From: an uncultured Bacteroidales bacterium
GTDB lineage: Bacteria; Bacteroidota; Bacteroidia; Bacteroidales; Paludibacteraceae
Length of the DNA: 64,000 bases
Assembly (NCBI GenBank): GCA_900321005.1
Contig: ONUF01000002.1
Span: 1 to 64,000 of the forward strand
Direction of reading: 5' to 3'
How positions within the stretch are numbered: the stretch's first letter is position 1; every line of letters begins with the position of its first letter. The position numbers and the translations under genes are program-made. A model generated the notes under the pieces. The model was not told the DNA's origin. It saw only the letters and a program-made list of their open reading frames with translations, and made no database searches. Positions 33,823 to 43,749 of the stretch are shown piece after piece.

Positions 33823-35504
33823 TCCGGCGCTACCTTACGTAGCCAATTTTCGGGCATTGCCAAGCGGTTCGGTCCGCAACTGTTGCCGTAGGCATTGCGT
33901 TTGAATTGCCCATTCTCCTCTTTACGCTCCTGTCCGTCGATGAATTTCGTCACCAGATAGAGATACAGGCGCTGCCAATCGGCTACCAGGTTCTCGGCCT
34001 GCGAGCACGAATAGGAGGTCAGGAAATGTTTCGCATCCTCTTCGCTCATCGCCGCAGCCTCTGCATCGACTCCGGCAATCTGGGTGTTGAACTTATCGTC
34101 CCATATCTGCTGCATCTCGCGGATATGCGGGTACATGCGGCTGTACTTGGTGTAGGCCCAGTTGGCTACGAGGTTAAAGGTCCACCAAGCGCTGGTGGGC
34201 GAGAAGGTATAACTGTCACCATTGCCTTCGGCAAAGCACTCCGGCACATGATTGAGGCAACTGTACATCGGCGCGTAGCACGAGCAAGCCGCATCGTCCA
34301 CGCCGAACCAGAAAATACCGTATTTGTTCCAGGAGCGCATCTGGCCTACGAACGACCATGCGGTCTGCTGGGTAGCTATCGGACGCTCGTACCAGTACTG
34401 CGTCACTTTCGTGGTGTCCTGTTCGTCTTTGAGTTTGAAACCCAGACCGCCGAAACGCAGTTTGCTATTCCACGGACCTGCATCGGTGCCTTGAGTGATA
34501 TCCATCGGCGTATCTTTGTACTCATCGCGCATACACTCCTTCAGATCCTGCGCACTCACTTTCTTATTCGGGATAATCCACAAGGGCATATGTTTGCCTT
34601 CGTACTGACCGCCCGTCTCGCGGAAGGTCTTACCGGTCACATAGTCCAGATACGGATCCATCTCGTCCGAGAAATGACGGAAGAACGACCATACGCGCGC
34701 TTCGCAGGCGTACAGACCGCTGAAGTCGAAGGGGTTATAGGCCGCTTGGAACGAGAAGTCTTTGTCGGCACCGGTGAAGTACTCTTTCTCGCGCGCGAAA
34801 GCAATGAGGTCTTTATCCCACATCCAATCGCCTTTGCAGACACAGTTGAGCTTCTTCTGCAGACGCTTCTCTTCCTTGGTCAGTTTATGCTTCTCGTTCA
34901 CCGGAAGCGTGGTGATACGCGCCTGATTGGCGTGGCCACTGATGGCGTTATCCGGAATACGGACTGCTACCCAGTTGGCACCTTTTTTCCCGGGCCCCTT
35001 GCCGATTAGGTCCATGATCCATACTTCGTTGGGGTCACCGAACGAGAAGGACTCACCTTCCGACGCATAGCCATATTCGTTGACGAGCGTGATGAACCAT
35101 TCGATGGCTTCGCGGGCGGTCTTACTGCGCTCCAATGCGATATAAATCAGACTGCCATAGTCGATTCCCACGGTGTCCCAAAGCGCTTCGCGTCCGCCCC
35201 ATGTGGTCTCGCCAATCGTCACTTGGTTCTCATTCATGTTTCCTACTACGGTATAGGTATGCGCCACTTGCGGTATCTGACCTTGCGGACGCCCCGTATC
35301 CCAATCTTTCACTTCCCGCATCGCACCTTCGGGCCAGTCTTGCGCCGGAGCAAAATGCAGAAAACCGAACATACCGTACGAGTCGGCCGCGTACGAAACC
35401 ATCGTACTGCCGTCCACCGACGCGTCTTTACCTACCAGGAAATTGGTACATGCGAAAGCTGCTATCGGCAGCAACATCGCCATTATCAATAAACTCTTTT
35501 TCAT
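33807..35504 (-). CDS. C69 family dipeptidase (PepD-like)
   Basis: 565 aa. The signal peptide AAFA is followed directly by CTNFLVGKDAS: Cys19 becomes the N-terminal nucleophile of the Ntn-hydrolase fold after cleavage, as in exported C69 peptidases. Further conserved segments are DGSTMVSYAADSYG, NENQVTIGETTWGGRE and GYASEGESFSFGDPNEVW. It should hydrolyse dipeptides in the periplasm. Overlaps the glycogen synthase gene by 4 nt. Confidence 0.9.
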   Translation of the reverse strand: MKKSLLIMAMLLPIAAFACTNFLVGKDASVDGSTMVSYAADSYGMFGFLHFAPAQDWPEGAMREVKDWDTGRPQGQIPQVAHTYTVVGNMNENQVTIGETTWGGREALWDTVGIDYGSLIYIALERSKTAREAIEWFITLVNEYGYASEGESFSFGDPNEVWIMDLIGKGPGKKGANWVAVRIPDNAISGHANQARITTLPVNEKHKLTKEEKRLQKKLNCVCKGDWMWDKDLIAFAREKEYFTGADKDFSFQAAYNPFDFSGLYACEARVWSFFRHFSDEMDPYLDYVTGKTFRETGGQYEGKHMPLWIIPNKKVSAQDLKECMRDEYKDTPMDITQGTDAGPWNSKLRFGGLGFKLKDEQDTTKVTQYWYERPIATQQTAWSFVGQMRSWNKYGIFWFGVDDAACSCYAPMYSCLNHVPECFAEGNGDSYTFSPTSAWWTFNLVANWAYTKYSRMYPHIREMQQIWDDKFNTQIAGVDAEAAAMSEEDAKHFLTSYSCSQAENLVADWQRLYLYLVTKFIDGQERKEENGQFKRNAYGNSCGPNRLAMPENWLRKVAPEINHE

Positions 35505-37018
35505 AATTTCATTCTTTTATCCCGTTTTTTCAGGGCTATTTCATAGGCTTTGCGATAATACTTGAAGAAATGCTTCCAATCCGCCTTCTTGGCTGTCGCG
35601 GCCGCACATTTGCGCAATTCGGCTTTCTCTTCTTTCGACAAACGATCGAAACGCAGGAGGGTATCCGCTATTTCTTCCGCTACCTGGTTGAAATTACTGT
35701 CATTACGCTCGATCACGACTACGCCGTTCGGTTGTTTCTGCCGCGATGCCCATTCGCCAAAACCCGCCAGGCTGGTGGTAATGGTGGGCACATGGAACGC
35801 GCAACTCTCCAAAGGCGTATAGCCCCAAGGCTCGTAATAACTCGGGAAGACCGTGATATCCAAGCCCATCAGCAGGTCGTAATAGGTCTTGCCGAACAGC
35901 GGATCATGGCCATCCAGGTAATAAGGCACAAACACCGCACTCACTTTACCTTTACGCGCCGGGGCGCGATCGAGATACGGGATCATCACAAACGCTACCA
36001 CCTCGCGTTCGGGTTGGTCGCTATGATAAATCTTCTGTGCTAACCTATCCAGCGCTTCTGCGAAGACGTCTATTCCTTTGTTTTTCATCTCCAGTCGCCC
36101 GGAAATACCAACCAACAAAGCATTTTGCGGTACTACCCCTCCTAATAATTCTCCCGCCACGGCACGTAGCGCCTCCCGGGACTCCTTGCGTTTCATCTCA
36201 AAGTCCTTCGTCTTCGGCACAAACTTCGACTCAAAACCATTCGGCGTCTCAATATCCACTTTCTTGTCCAGGAGTTGCTCGCACTCGCGGGCGGTTATGT
36301 AACTGACGGTCGTGAAGCAGTCTGCCCAATGCGCCGCCTGTTTCTCCACCGAGTGCTTGCTGACCATATTCAGTTCCGCCGCCATCTGGTCGCCGTTATA
36401 GGCACGGAAATAATCGTAGAGGGGTTTACCGTTACCGGCAATCGAGCGTCCGATACCTGTTGCGTGCGTGGTGAAGAGCGTAGCAATCTTCGGACAATGG
36501 TCGCGCAGATAGAAGATGGAAAAAGCCGTTTGCCACTCGTTGGCGTGAGCGCAGAAATTCGGAAGATTCTGAGTATTCCGAGTAGTCTGATTATTCAGAT
36601 GATGGTAGAGACTCTCCATCACCATACCGGCGGCATAGCCGAAGAGGCAACTCTCGTCGTAGTCGCCGTAGGCCGCGTGACTCTGGACATGGAATAAGTT
36701 CCAAGCCCAGCCATAGATGGCATCCTTACGCTCCCATAAGGCATCGAACTTCAACAGAATCGCAATCGGTTTGCCCGGCACATCCCATCGCCCGATACGC
36801 ACCGGTATCTCGGCCGGCGCTTTCCATCCCTTCAACAATCCTTTCTCTTCGCGAAAATAGATATCGCTGTGCGCTCCGAAATCGGGTCCGAAGAAGAACA
36901 CCTTATCCGGGTGCTCGGCTTGCATGCTCGCTGCGCGCGTACTCAACACGGCGTAGATACCTCCTACGCGGTTACATACTTCCCATGAGGTCTCAAAAAT
37001 ATAATCCGGTTGGTTCAT
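35501..37018 (-). CDS. Glycogen synthase (GT3/GT5-like)
   Basis: 505 aa GT-B glycosyltransferase. The N-terminal FETSWEVCNRVGGIYAVL is the signature of the eukaryote-like glycogen synthase group in Bacteroidetes. The donor site is the E-x7-E region FPSYYEPWGYTPLESCAF. It transfers glucose from a nucleotide sugar to glycogen. A period-9 repeat tract lies in frame at about residues 140-153, in a variable loop. It overlaps the PKD lipoprotein gene by 4 nt. No other glycogen genes are in the window. Confidence 0.88.
   Translation of the reverse strand: MNQPDYIFETSWEVCNRVGGIYAVLSTRAASMQAEHPDKVFFFGPDFGAHSDIYFREEKGLLKGWKAPAEIPVRIGRWDVPGKPIAILLKFDALWERKDAIYGWAWNLFHVQSHAAYGDYDESCLFGYAAGMVMESLYHHLNNQTTRNTQNLPNFCAHANEWQTAFSIFYLRDHCPKIATLFTTHATGIGRSIAGNGKPLYDYFRAYNGDQMAAELNMVSKHSVEKQAAHWADCFTTVSYITARECEQLLDKKVDIETPNGFESKFVPKTKDFEMKRKESREALRAVAGELLGGVVPQNALLVGISGRLEMKNKGIDVFAEALDRLAQKIYHSDQPEREVVAFVMIPYLDRAPARKGKVSAVFVPYYLDGHDPLFGKTYYDLLMGLDITVFPSYYEPWGYTPLESCAFHVPTITTSLAGFGEWASRQKQPNGVVVIERNDSNFNQVAEEIADTLLRFDRLSKEEKAELRKCAAATAKKADWKHFFKYYRKAYEIALKKRDKRMKL
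36558..36602. repeat. Five period-9 units (TTCNGANTA), in CDS
   Basis: TTCGGAAGA, TTCTGAGTA, TTCCGAGTA, GTCTGATTA, TTCAGATGA in frame in the glycogen synthase gene, encoding HLNNQTTRNTQNLP. Confidence 0.9.
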
Positions 37019-38019
37019 TTTGGTTCCGCATCTGCGGCTATTTTAGTTACATTTTTCAATTCGTTCAACTTGGTAGGCTTAGTGACAAACTTATTGTTAT
37101 CCGATCCCACAAACGGCATATGCCATACGCCTTCGGCATTCGCCCAATAGATACGGCTGTCCTTGGTATCCAGCGTCATCGCCGCGCAGGGCATATCGTC
37201 TATCTGTACCTTATACGCACCGTCGATATTGGCCACCCACAGTCCGTTGGCGCGGTAGTAGATTTTGCGATTAGCGATCTTAAAGCCCTCTATACCGGGG
37301 AAGGTTGCTGCCAAATCCGCCAAGCGGAAGGTGCTGTCGTTATACCACTGCTCCACGTCTTGCTCTATATCCAGCAGTTCACTGTCCGTCGTCGGCTTGT
37401 ACCCCTCAGCGCGCTCGCCGAAGATACGCTGACGATAATCTGCTTCTGCCGTACGGAAGAGCACCGAATTGGTCTGCAGATTCTCGATATAGAACGCGCG
37501 GGTGATGTCTATCGACTCATCATTGACCGAGAGACGCAAGGTCACGTGCGCCGAGTCATTCGGATGAACGAAATAGCACTTGAGCGTCCCGTCCTTTACA
37601 CTCACAATCGAGTCCTCCACGATCCATTCGTATGCCAACTTGTAGTTGTAGGGGTTATACACATTGGCCGTGAAGGTATAGTCCTTGTAAATCACAAAGG
37701 AGGTGTCGGAAGCGGAGAACGAAGGAACGGTATCATACACCGTGATATCCTCCGATGCACGCCAGGACTTGTTGTTATCCACCGTCAGCGTGACATGGTA
37801 CGTGCCGGGTTGTTTAAACACATGCGTCGGCGATTTGCTCGCCGCCGTGGCACCGTCACCGAACGACCATTGCCAATCCTCGCCGGAGTCGGAGTGGTTA
37901 TAGAACGTCACCGTCTCGCCGGCCTTGGGAGACGATGGAGAATAGGTGAAAGACACACTATTCTTCTTGCACGCTATCAGCGCGCAGCAAACCATCAATA
38001 ATATCGCTGTTTTTCTCAT
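37015..38019 (-). CDS. PKD-domain lipoprotein
   Basis: 334 aa from the ATG at 38019 (others at 38025 and 38034 are possible). Signal peptide with lipobox LIAC (about residue 17). A PKD domain covers about 20-90 (WQWSFGDGATAASKSPTHVF, then GTYHVTLTV). The C-terminal part has WxANIDG and IYWANAEGVWHM, resembling beta-propeller repeats. Probably a surface or periplasmic lipoprotein. Its first 62 bp lie out of frame over the 3' end of miaA, so the whole signal peptide is encoded within miaA. Confidence 0.8.
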   Translation of the reverse strand: MRKTAILLMVCCALIACKKNSVSFTYSPSSPKAGETVTFYNHSDSGEDWQWSFGDGATAASKSPTHVFKQPGTYHVTLTVDNNKSWRASEDITVYDTVPSFSASDTSFVIYKDYTFTANVYNPYNYKLAYEWIVEDSIVSVKDGTLKCYFVHPNDSAHVTLRLSVNDESIDITRAFYIENLQTNSVLFRTAEADYRQRIFGERAEGYKPTTDSELLDIEQDVEQWYNDSTFRLADLAATFPGIEGFKIANRKIYYRANGLWVANIDGAYKVQIDDMPCAAMTLDTKDSRIYWANAEGVWHMPFVGSDNNKFVTKPTKLNELKNVTKIAADAEPK

Positions 38020-38881
38020 ATTCATCGTTGGCATTCAACCAATATATCTCGTTATCGCGTCTAAACCACGTCAACTGGCGTTTGGCATAATGACGCGAGT
38101 TCTGTTGTATCAATTCTATTGCCCGGTCAAGATCATACTCCCCGTCCAAATAGGCGAACAATTCCTTGTATCCCACCGTTTGCAGACTGTTCAGTGCGCG
38201 TTTCGGATAGACCGCTTTCGCCTCCTCCAACAATCCCGCCGCCATCATCTGCTTCACGCGTTCGTCTATGCGCGCGTATAGTTCTGCGCGAGGACGATTC
38301 AGACCTATCTTAACGATACGGAACGGACGCTCTTTGGCGATATGGGAGCGCAAAGCGCTGTAGGGTTTTCCGGTCACGCGGCAGAGCTCTACGCAATGCG
38401 CCAATCGCGCCGGGTTTTGCTGATCCACTTCGCCCCAATACGCCGGATCCAAACGCTGCACTTCGCTTTGCAACCACGCAAGACCTTTGGTCTCGTACTC
38501 GCGCTGCACCTCCGCGCGTACATGAGGAGGTACGGAAGGCAGATCGTCCAAGCCTTTGCACACAGCATCGGCGTATAACATCGACCCACCGGTCATGACC
38601 ACCACCTCGTGTTTCGCGAAGAGGGTGTCCAACAGTTTCAACGCATCCCGTTCGTATTGCCCGGCGTTATAATCCTCGTCTATCGACCGCTCGCCTATGA
38701 AATAATGCTTCACGCGCCGTTGCTCTTCCGCCGTCGGAGCTGCGGTACCAATCGGTATCTCGCGATAGATCTGGCGGCTGTCGCAACTGACAATCGGGCA
38801 ACCGTACCGCTGAGCCACGCGCAGCGCCAGTTCGGTCTTTCCGACGCCCGTCGGTCCCACTATGAGCAGAAGAGTTTTCAC
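37958..38881 (-). CDS. miaA: tRNA dimethylallyltransferase MiaA
   Basis: 307 aa. P-loop GPTGVGKTE (9-17), SCDSRQIYREIPIGTAAP (the DSR/QIY region), and the tRNA-binding HxFRIVKIGL-type segment PFRIVKIGLNRPRAELY. It adds dimethylallyl to A37 of tRNAs reading UNN codons. The C-terminus after TWFRRDNEIYWL extends through the overlapping start of the PKD lipoprotein gene. Confidence 0.94.
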   Translation of the reverse strand: MKTLLLIVGPTGVGKTELALRVAQRYGCPIVSCDSRQIYREIPIGTAAPTAEEQRRVKHYFIGERSIDEDYNAGQYERDALKLLDTLFAKHEVVVMTGGSMLYADAVCKGLDDLPSVPPHVRAEVQREYETKGLAWLQSEVQRLDPAYWGEVDQQNPARLAHCVELCRVTGKPYSALRSHIAKERPFRIVKIGLNRPRAELYARIDERVKQMMAAGLLEEAKAVYPKRALNSLQTVGYKELFAYLDGEYDLDRAIELIQQNSRHYAKRQLTWFRRDNEIYWLNANDEYEKNSDIIDGLLRADSVQEE

Positions 38882-38889
38882 GCTAGGCG

Positions 38890-39441
38890 TTAAAACATCG
38901 TGCCGTCGTCAAAGCTGAGGTCTTGGAATCCCTCCATGTCGATGTCTCCCAAGTCATATTCATCCTTGAACTCGTCATCGAACATAAAATCATCGTCTCC
39001 GCCTTTGCCGCCAATGCCGGCCAACGGATCGTCGCTTTTTAACTGCTTCGGCGCTTTGCCCTTGGATTCCACGCACTCTACGCCGTTCATACTGCCCGGC
39101 TTAATCTCCTTGAGACTACCGAAGAAATAACGCTCGAACATCGGATCGAAGATATAGATCAGGCGTTGCCCCACTTCTTCAATCAGGTCACTGAGGCGCG
39201 TGTCGTTCATCACCATGTTGTCGTACTCGAAGTTCGAATCCATCTCCACGAGCGTCACCTCCTGCCCCTTCTCCCATTCATCGTTGCACAGGAAGAACGA
39301 CGTCATCTGGTCGTCGGGATAACCTACACTCTTCAGAATCGCTTCGTGCAACTGCAAGAAGGTTGCATCGGCGTCTGCCTCAAACACGCGGCGGAAAGCA
39401 GGATCACCTTCCTCACACGAAAATGTAAATCGGTATATCAT
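38890..39441 (-). CDS. PRiA4-ORF3-like acidic protein
   Basis: 183 aa. The N-terminal 110 residues (YRFTFSCEEGDPAFRRVF, TFLQLHEAILKSVGYPDD, HxxxFF-type SFFLCNDEW) match the plasmid pRiA4b ORF-3-like family. The C-terminal 50 residues are strongly acidic (DDDFMFDDEFKDEYDLGD). Biochemical role unknown. It is the first gene after a good promoter and seems to head the 15-kb minus-strand array. Confidence 0.78.
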   Translation of the reverse strand: MIYRFTFSCEEGDPAFRRVFEADADATFLQLHEAILKSVGYPDDQMTSFFLCNDEWEKGQEVTLVEMDSNFEYDNMVMNDTRLSDLIEEVGQRLIYIFDPMFERYFFGSLKEIKPGSMNGVECVESKGKAPKQLKSDDPLAGIGGKGGDDDFMFDDEFKDEYDLGDIDMEGFQDLSFDDGTMF

Positions 39442-39470
39442 AACTTTTTGAATTTATTCAAAACCGGGCG

Positions 39471-39502
39471 CAAAGGTACAAAAAAAATCCGATATATGCA
39501 AA
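39471..39502 (-). promoter_or_regulatory. Promoter heading the 15-kb gene array
   Basis: -33 TTTG (39499-39502), -7 TACCTTTG (39471-39478), 20-bp spacer on the minus strand. Confidence 0.83.
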
Positions 39503-39563
39503 TATAAAAACACAACAATTTGCATATATATACAAAGTATATATATTCTCTTTACGGAAAAGA

Positions 39564-40919
39564 TTATTCTTCCTGCATTTGCATATGCAAACTGCGTCGG
39601 GAGAGCAAAAGAATGATGACAGCCGTGATAGCAGAGAGGGTGTCACTCGTCGGAATTGCCCACCAAACGCCATCGATAGGTTCTGCAAAAAGCGTCGGCA
39701 TCCAGAGCACAAGCGGTATCAGATAGAGCACTTGGCGCGTAAGGCTTAAGAAGATAGCCTTCCCGGCTCTGCCGATCGAGGTAAAGAGGTTTCCCGTGAC
39801 CATTTGGAAACCGATGATGAGCATGGAAGAGCAGATGATCCGCATGGGCTTGATGGTCTGCGCTACGAGTACAGGGTCATGGGTGAACATACGCGTGACT
39901 ATTTCCGGACAAAACTCACCCAAAAAGAAGACGATGCCCATAACCCCGGTAGCGTACAATGCGGTAAGATAAAACGATTGCAACATGCGGTCGTATTTCT
40001 TTGCGCCGTAGTTGTATCCGGCTATCGGTTGCATACCCTGATTGAGTCCCATCACCATCATCGCAAAAACGAAGGTCAAACGGTTGATCACCCCATATGA
40101 TGCGATTGCCATATCGCCTCCGAAATGCTTTAATTGGTTATTGATAATGATGACCACAAAACAGTGGGCAATATTATACAAAAACGGAGACATTCCGATA
40201 GCCAAAGCGCGGAAAGTTATCTCCTTATTGAGTCGCCAAATTCCCCGATGAAATCGAACTAATTCGTTCTTATTCATGAATTTTGTAAACTGCCATACGA
40301 CCGCTATTCCTTGACTGATGACGGTAGCTAAAGCAGCGCCTCGAACTCCCATTTCCATGCCAAAAATGAAGAGCGGATCGAGGATGATATTGACCACCAC
40401 TGCGACGATTGTTGCCGTCATCGAAAAACGCGGATGGCCGGCCGAACGAAGCATCGCATTGAGGCCGAAATAGATATGCGTAAGGATGTTTCCGTAGAGG
40501 ATAATCTCCATGTATTCGTGCGCATAGACGATGGTGTCTGCGCTCGCACCGAACGCATATAAAATAGGGTCTAACCAGATGAGTCCCACCGCCATGACGA
40601 TGGCAGAAAGGAGCACGTTCATCACAATGACATTGCCCAAAACACGGTTTGCCTTCTCATAGTCTTTCTGACCCAAATAGATAGCCAAGAGTGAAGAAGC
40701 GCCCACGCCGACCAAGCTACCGAATGCAGCGCATATATCCATGAATGGTTTGGCTACCGTGAGCGCACCCAAGGCTAACGCACCACAACCGTGACCGATA
40801 TAGATCGAATCGACGATGTTATACAGCGAGGTAGCCGTCATCGCGATGATGGCAGGCATAGCATACTGGAAAAGCAGTTTGTTTACCGGTGCTGTACCGA
40901 GTTCTGCAGTGCGGGACAT
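39564..40919 (-). CDS. MATE family efflux transporter
   Basis: 451 aa with 12 predicted transmembrane helices in two similar halves. GTAPVNKLLFQYAMPAIIAM and YNIVDSIYIGHGCGALALGAL are typical of the MepA/DinF branch of MATE. It exports drugs or cationic metabolites using an Na+ or H+ gradient. The gene lies 3 nt after mrp and is the last of the pckA-mrp-MATE series. Confidence 0.92.
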   Translation of the reverse strand: MSRTAELGTAPVNKLLFQYAMPAIIAMTATSLYNIVDSIYIGHGCGALALGALTVAKPFMDICAAFGSLVGVGASSLLAIYLGQKDYEKANRVLGNVIVMNVLLSAIVMAVGLIWLDPILYAFGASADTIVYAHEYMEIILYGNILTHIYFGLNAMLRSAGHPRFSMTATIVAVVVNIILDPLFIFGMEMGVRGAALATVISQGIAVVWQFTKFMNKNELVRFHRGIWRLNKEITFRALAIGMSPFLYNIAHCFVVIIINNQLKHFGGDMAIASYGVINRLTFVFAMMVMGLNQGMQPIAGYNYGAKKYDRMLQSFYLTALYATGVMGIVFFLGEFCPEIVTRMFTHDPVLVAQTIKPMRIICSSMLIIGFQMVTGNLFTSIGRAGKAIFLSLTRQVLYLIPLVLWMPTLFAEPIDGVWWAIPTSDTLSAITAVIILLLSRRSLHMQMQEE

Positions 40920-40922
40920 AGG

Positions 40923-41966
40923 TTATCGAAGTTTCGCCGCGATGGATTCAAAAGCCGCAGCGGCAGGATGGCCTATTTGCAGGGCAATAGGAGTACCTTC
41001 GTCTCCGCCTTCGCGGATAGATTGAACGAGCGGGATCTGGCCCAAGAGCGGGATGTTCAGTTCGGCCGCCAATGCTTTACCGCCGTCTTTACCGAAGATA
41101 TAATATCTGTTTTCCGGCAGTTCGGCAGGCGTGAACCACGCCATGTTCTCAATCAGGCCGAGAATAGGAACATTCACCTTCTCGTTGCGGAACATCTCCA
41201 CGCCTTTACGGGCATCGACAAGGGCCACAGGTTGAGGGGTCGTGACGACGATGACACCGGTCAATTGTACCGATGAAATCAGGGTTAAATGAATATCGCT
41301 CGTGCCGGGCGGAAGGTCTATCAGGAAATAATCGAGTTCGCCCCAATGGGCATCGTCAATGAGTTGTTTGATGGCATTGGAAGCCATGCCTCCACGCCAG
41401 ATGACAGCCTGCCCGGGATCGACAAAGAAACCGATGGAGAGCATCTTCACACCATACTGCTCGATTGGTTCGATGAGGGTGCGGCCGTCTTCTTCAACCG
41501 AGAAAGGCCGACAATCCTCGGTATGGAACATCTTCGGCATCGAAGGTCCGTGAATATCCGCATCGAGCAATCCGACGCGATAACCCTGCTGCGCCAATGC
41601 CACCGCCAGATTCGCCGTCACCGTGGATTTCCCTACTCCGCCCTTACCGCTATGAATGGCGATGACATGCGAAGCATGTATTGGAGATTGATGATTGGAA
41701 ATTGGAGATTGGATATTCTGCTTAACGAACTTCGTATGAATATGCGGCACGATATTCGGGTCAATATAGGTACGCAACGCCGTCTCCGCAGCTTTGACCA
41801 CGGATTTGAGGAAGGGATCATTATCCTTTTGAAAGATAAGCGAGAACGAGATCTCGAAACCCGATATACGAATATCGTCTTCGAGCATCCCGCTCTCTAT
41901 CAAATCTTTACCTGTCCCCGGATAGCGCACATGGCGCAGGGCTTCTATGACTTGTTGAGGATACAA
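40923..41966 (-). CDS. Mrp/ApbC-type Fe-S cluster carrier ATPase
   Basis: 347 aa. An N-terminal MIP18 (DUF59)-like domain (1-80), then the deviant Walker A HSGKGGVGKST (about 104-114) of the ParA/Mrp class, followed by DADIHGPSMP and DLPPGTSD. It assembles or carries Fe-S clusters. The linker between the two domains carries a five-unit heptad tract encoding NIQSPISNHQSPIH. One nt separates it from pckA. Confidence 0.93.
   Translation of the reverse strand: MYPQQVIEALRHVRYPGTGKDLIESGMLEDDIRISGFEISFSLIFQKDNDPFLKSVVKAAETALRTYIDPNIVPHIHTKFVKQNIQSPISNHQSPIHASHVIAIHSGKGGVGKSTVTANLAVALAQQGYRVGLLDADIHGPSMPKMFHTEDCRPFSVEEDGRTLIEPIEQYGVKMLSIGFFVDPGQAVIWRGGMASNAIKQLIDDAHWGELDYFLIDLPPGTSDIHLTLISSVQLTGVIVVTTPQPVALVDARKGVEMFRNEKVNVPILGLIENMAWFTPAELPENRYYIFGKDGGKALAAELNIPLLGQIPLVQSIREGGDEGTPIALQIGHPAAAAFESIAAKLR
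41680..41716. repeat. Five ATTGGNN heptads, in mrp
   Basis: ATTGGAG, ATTGATG, ATTGGAA, ATTGGAG, ATTGGAT in frame in the interdomain linker of the Mrp ATPase gene. Same family as 7933 and 15686. Confidence 0.95.
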
Positions 41967-41967
41967 A

Positions 41968-43572
41968 TCAGAGCTGAGGACCGGCAGCTACAAGTGCCTT
42001 ACCAGCCTCGTTAGAGGTGTACTTATCAAAGTTCTTGATGAAGCGGGCAGCGAGGTCTTTCGCCTTTATTTCCCACTCAGCAGCGTCCTTATAAGTGTCG
42101 CGCGGATCAAGGATAGCAGGATCTACACCCGGCAGAGCGGTCGGAACCTCGAAGTTGAAGAACGGAATCTTCTTCGTCGGAGCCGTCAGGATGTCGCCAC
42201 CGAGGATAGCGTCGATGATACCGCGGGTGTCGCGAATCGAGATACGCTTGCCCGTACCGTTCCAACCGGTATTCACGAGGTATGCCTTCGCGCCGGATTT
42301 CTCCATCTTCTTTACGAGCTCCTCTGCGTATTTCGTCGGATGGAGCTCCAAGAAGGCCTGACCAAAGCAAGCGGAGAAAGTAGGAGTCGGCTCGGTGATA
42401 CCGCGCTCGGTACCTGCGAGTTTTGCGGTAAAACCGGAGAGGAAGTAATACTTCGTCTGTTCCGGAGTCAGGATGGATACCGGAGGCAGTACGCCGAAGG
42501 CGTCCGCACTCAGGAAGATAACGTTCTTTGCTGCCGGACCTGCAGAGATCGGGCGAACGATCTTCTCGATATGGTTGATCGGATACGATACGCGGGTGTT
42601 CTCCGTTACGCTCTTGTCCGCGAAATCAATCTTGCCATTCTCGTCCACGGTAACATTCTCCAGAAGTGCGTTACGACGGATTGCTGCGTAGATGTCCGGC
42701 TCGGACTCTTTGTCGAGGTTGATAACCTTTGCATAGCAACCGCCTTCGAAGTTGAACACACCCTGATCGTCCCATCCGTGCTCGTCGTCACCGATAAGCA
42801 GACGTTTCGGGTCGGTGGACAGAGTGGTCTTACCGGTACCGGAGAGACCGAAGAAGATAGCGGTGTTCTTGCCTTCCATGTCGGTGTTTGCCGAGCAGTG
42901 CATGGATGCGATACCCTTCAGCGGCAGGTAGTAGTTCATCATCGAGAACATACCTTTCTTCATCTCACCGCCATACCAGGTGTTGAGGATAACCTGCTCA
43001 CGGCTCGTGGTGTTGAAAGCCACGCAAGTCTCAGAGTTCAAACCGAGCTCTTTGAAGTTCTCTACCTTCGCGAGGGAAGCGTTGTAGATAACAAAGTCCG
43101 GCTCGAAGTTAGCGAGCTCTTCCTCGCTCGGCTGGATGAACATGTTCTTCACAAAGTGAGCCTGCCAAGCTACCTCTACGATGAAGCGAACAGCCATGCG
43201 GGTGTCTTTGTTTGCACCGCAGAAAGCGTCCACTACATACAGGTTCTTGCCGCTGAGCTCTTTGATAGCCAGCTCTTTTACTTTTGCCCAAACGTCCTCG
43301 GACATCGGGTGGTTATCGTTCTTGTAGCCCTCGGAGGTCCACCAAACTGTGTCCTTCGAGTTCTCATCCATCACGATGTATTTGTCCTTAGGCGAACGGC
43401 CGGTATAGATACCGGTCATGACGTTCACTGCGTTCAGCTCGGTGTTCTGACCTTTTGCGAAGCCTGTGAGCTCCGGCTTGGTCTCCTCCGCGAACAGATA
43501 CTCGTACGACGGATTGTGCGCAATTACGGTAGCACCCGTAATGCCATACTTGGTAAGATCTAATTCTTTCAT
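41968..43572 (-). CDS. pckA: Phosphoenolpyruvate carboxykinase (ATP)
   Basis: 534 aa, complete. Kinase-1a loop [11 protein letters not shown], metal and substrate segments [22 protein letters not shown], and [10 protein letters not shown]. In Bacteroidales it works mainly in the direction of CO2 fixation, giving oxaloacetate for succinate and propionate fermentation. Codon use is the most biased in the window (many GAG, AAG, GAC, ACC), consistent with very high expression. It has its own promoter, divergent from yrdC. Confidence 0.97.
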   Translation of the reverse strand: MKELDLTKYGITGATVIAHNPSYEYLFAEETKPELTGFAKGQNTELNAVNVMTGIYTGRSPKDKYIVMDENSKDTVWWTSEGYKNDNHPMSEDVWAKVKELAIKELSGKNLYVVDAFCGANKDTRMAVRFIVEVAWQAHFVKNMFIQPSEEELANFEPDFVIYNASLAKVENFKELGLNSETCVAFNTTSREQVILNTWYGGEMKKGMFSMMNYYLPLKGIASMHCSANTDMEGKNTAIFFGLSGTGKTTLSTDPKRLLIGDDEHGWDDQGVFNFEGGCYAKVINLDKESEPDIYAAIRRNALLENVTVDENGKIDFADKSVTENTRVSYPINHIEKIVRPISAGPAAKNVIFLSADAFGVLPPVSILTPEQTKYYFLSGFTAKLAGTERGITEPTPTFSACFGQAFLELHPTKYAEELVKKMEKSGAKAYLVNTGWNGTGKRISIRDTRGIIDAILGGDILTAPTKKIPFFNFEVPTALPGVDPAILDPRDTYKDAAEWEIKAKDLAARFIKNFDKYTSNEAGKALVAAGPQL

Positions 43573-43621
43573 TGTAGTATAATATTTTGAAATTTTACGT
43601 TGTTCGTTACTAAACCGGCTA

Positions 43622-43653
43622 CAAAAGTACTACATTTTTTGCAATTGTGCAAG
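43622..43653 (-). promoter_or_regulatory. pckA promoter
   Basis: -7 TACTTTTG (43622-43629) and -33 CTTG (43650-43653), 20-bp spacer, minus strand; leader about 46 nt. Confidence 0.78.
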
Positions 43654-43699
43654 GGAGAAACGTATTTTTTAAGAAATTTTCTTAAAATTGCCCTCATTA

Positions 43700-43731
43700 T
43701 TTGCCAAATTCAATATTTTATTGTACCTTTG
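43700..43731 (+). promoter_or_regulatory. yrdC promoter
   Basis: TTTG (43700-43703), 20-bp spacer, TACCTTTG (43724-43731). Predicted leader about 15 nt. Confidence 0.83.
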
Positions 43732-43749
43732 CACCCCAAATTGCGAATA

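Noticed and set aside
42340..43563. 407-codon frame antisense to pckA
   Set aside because: Caused by the strong codon bias of pckA, which leaves few stops on the other strand.
43600..43749. 50-codon N-terminal extension of YrdC
   Set aside because: It contains the -33/-7 promoter; YrdC homology begins after the ATG at 43750.
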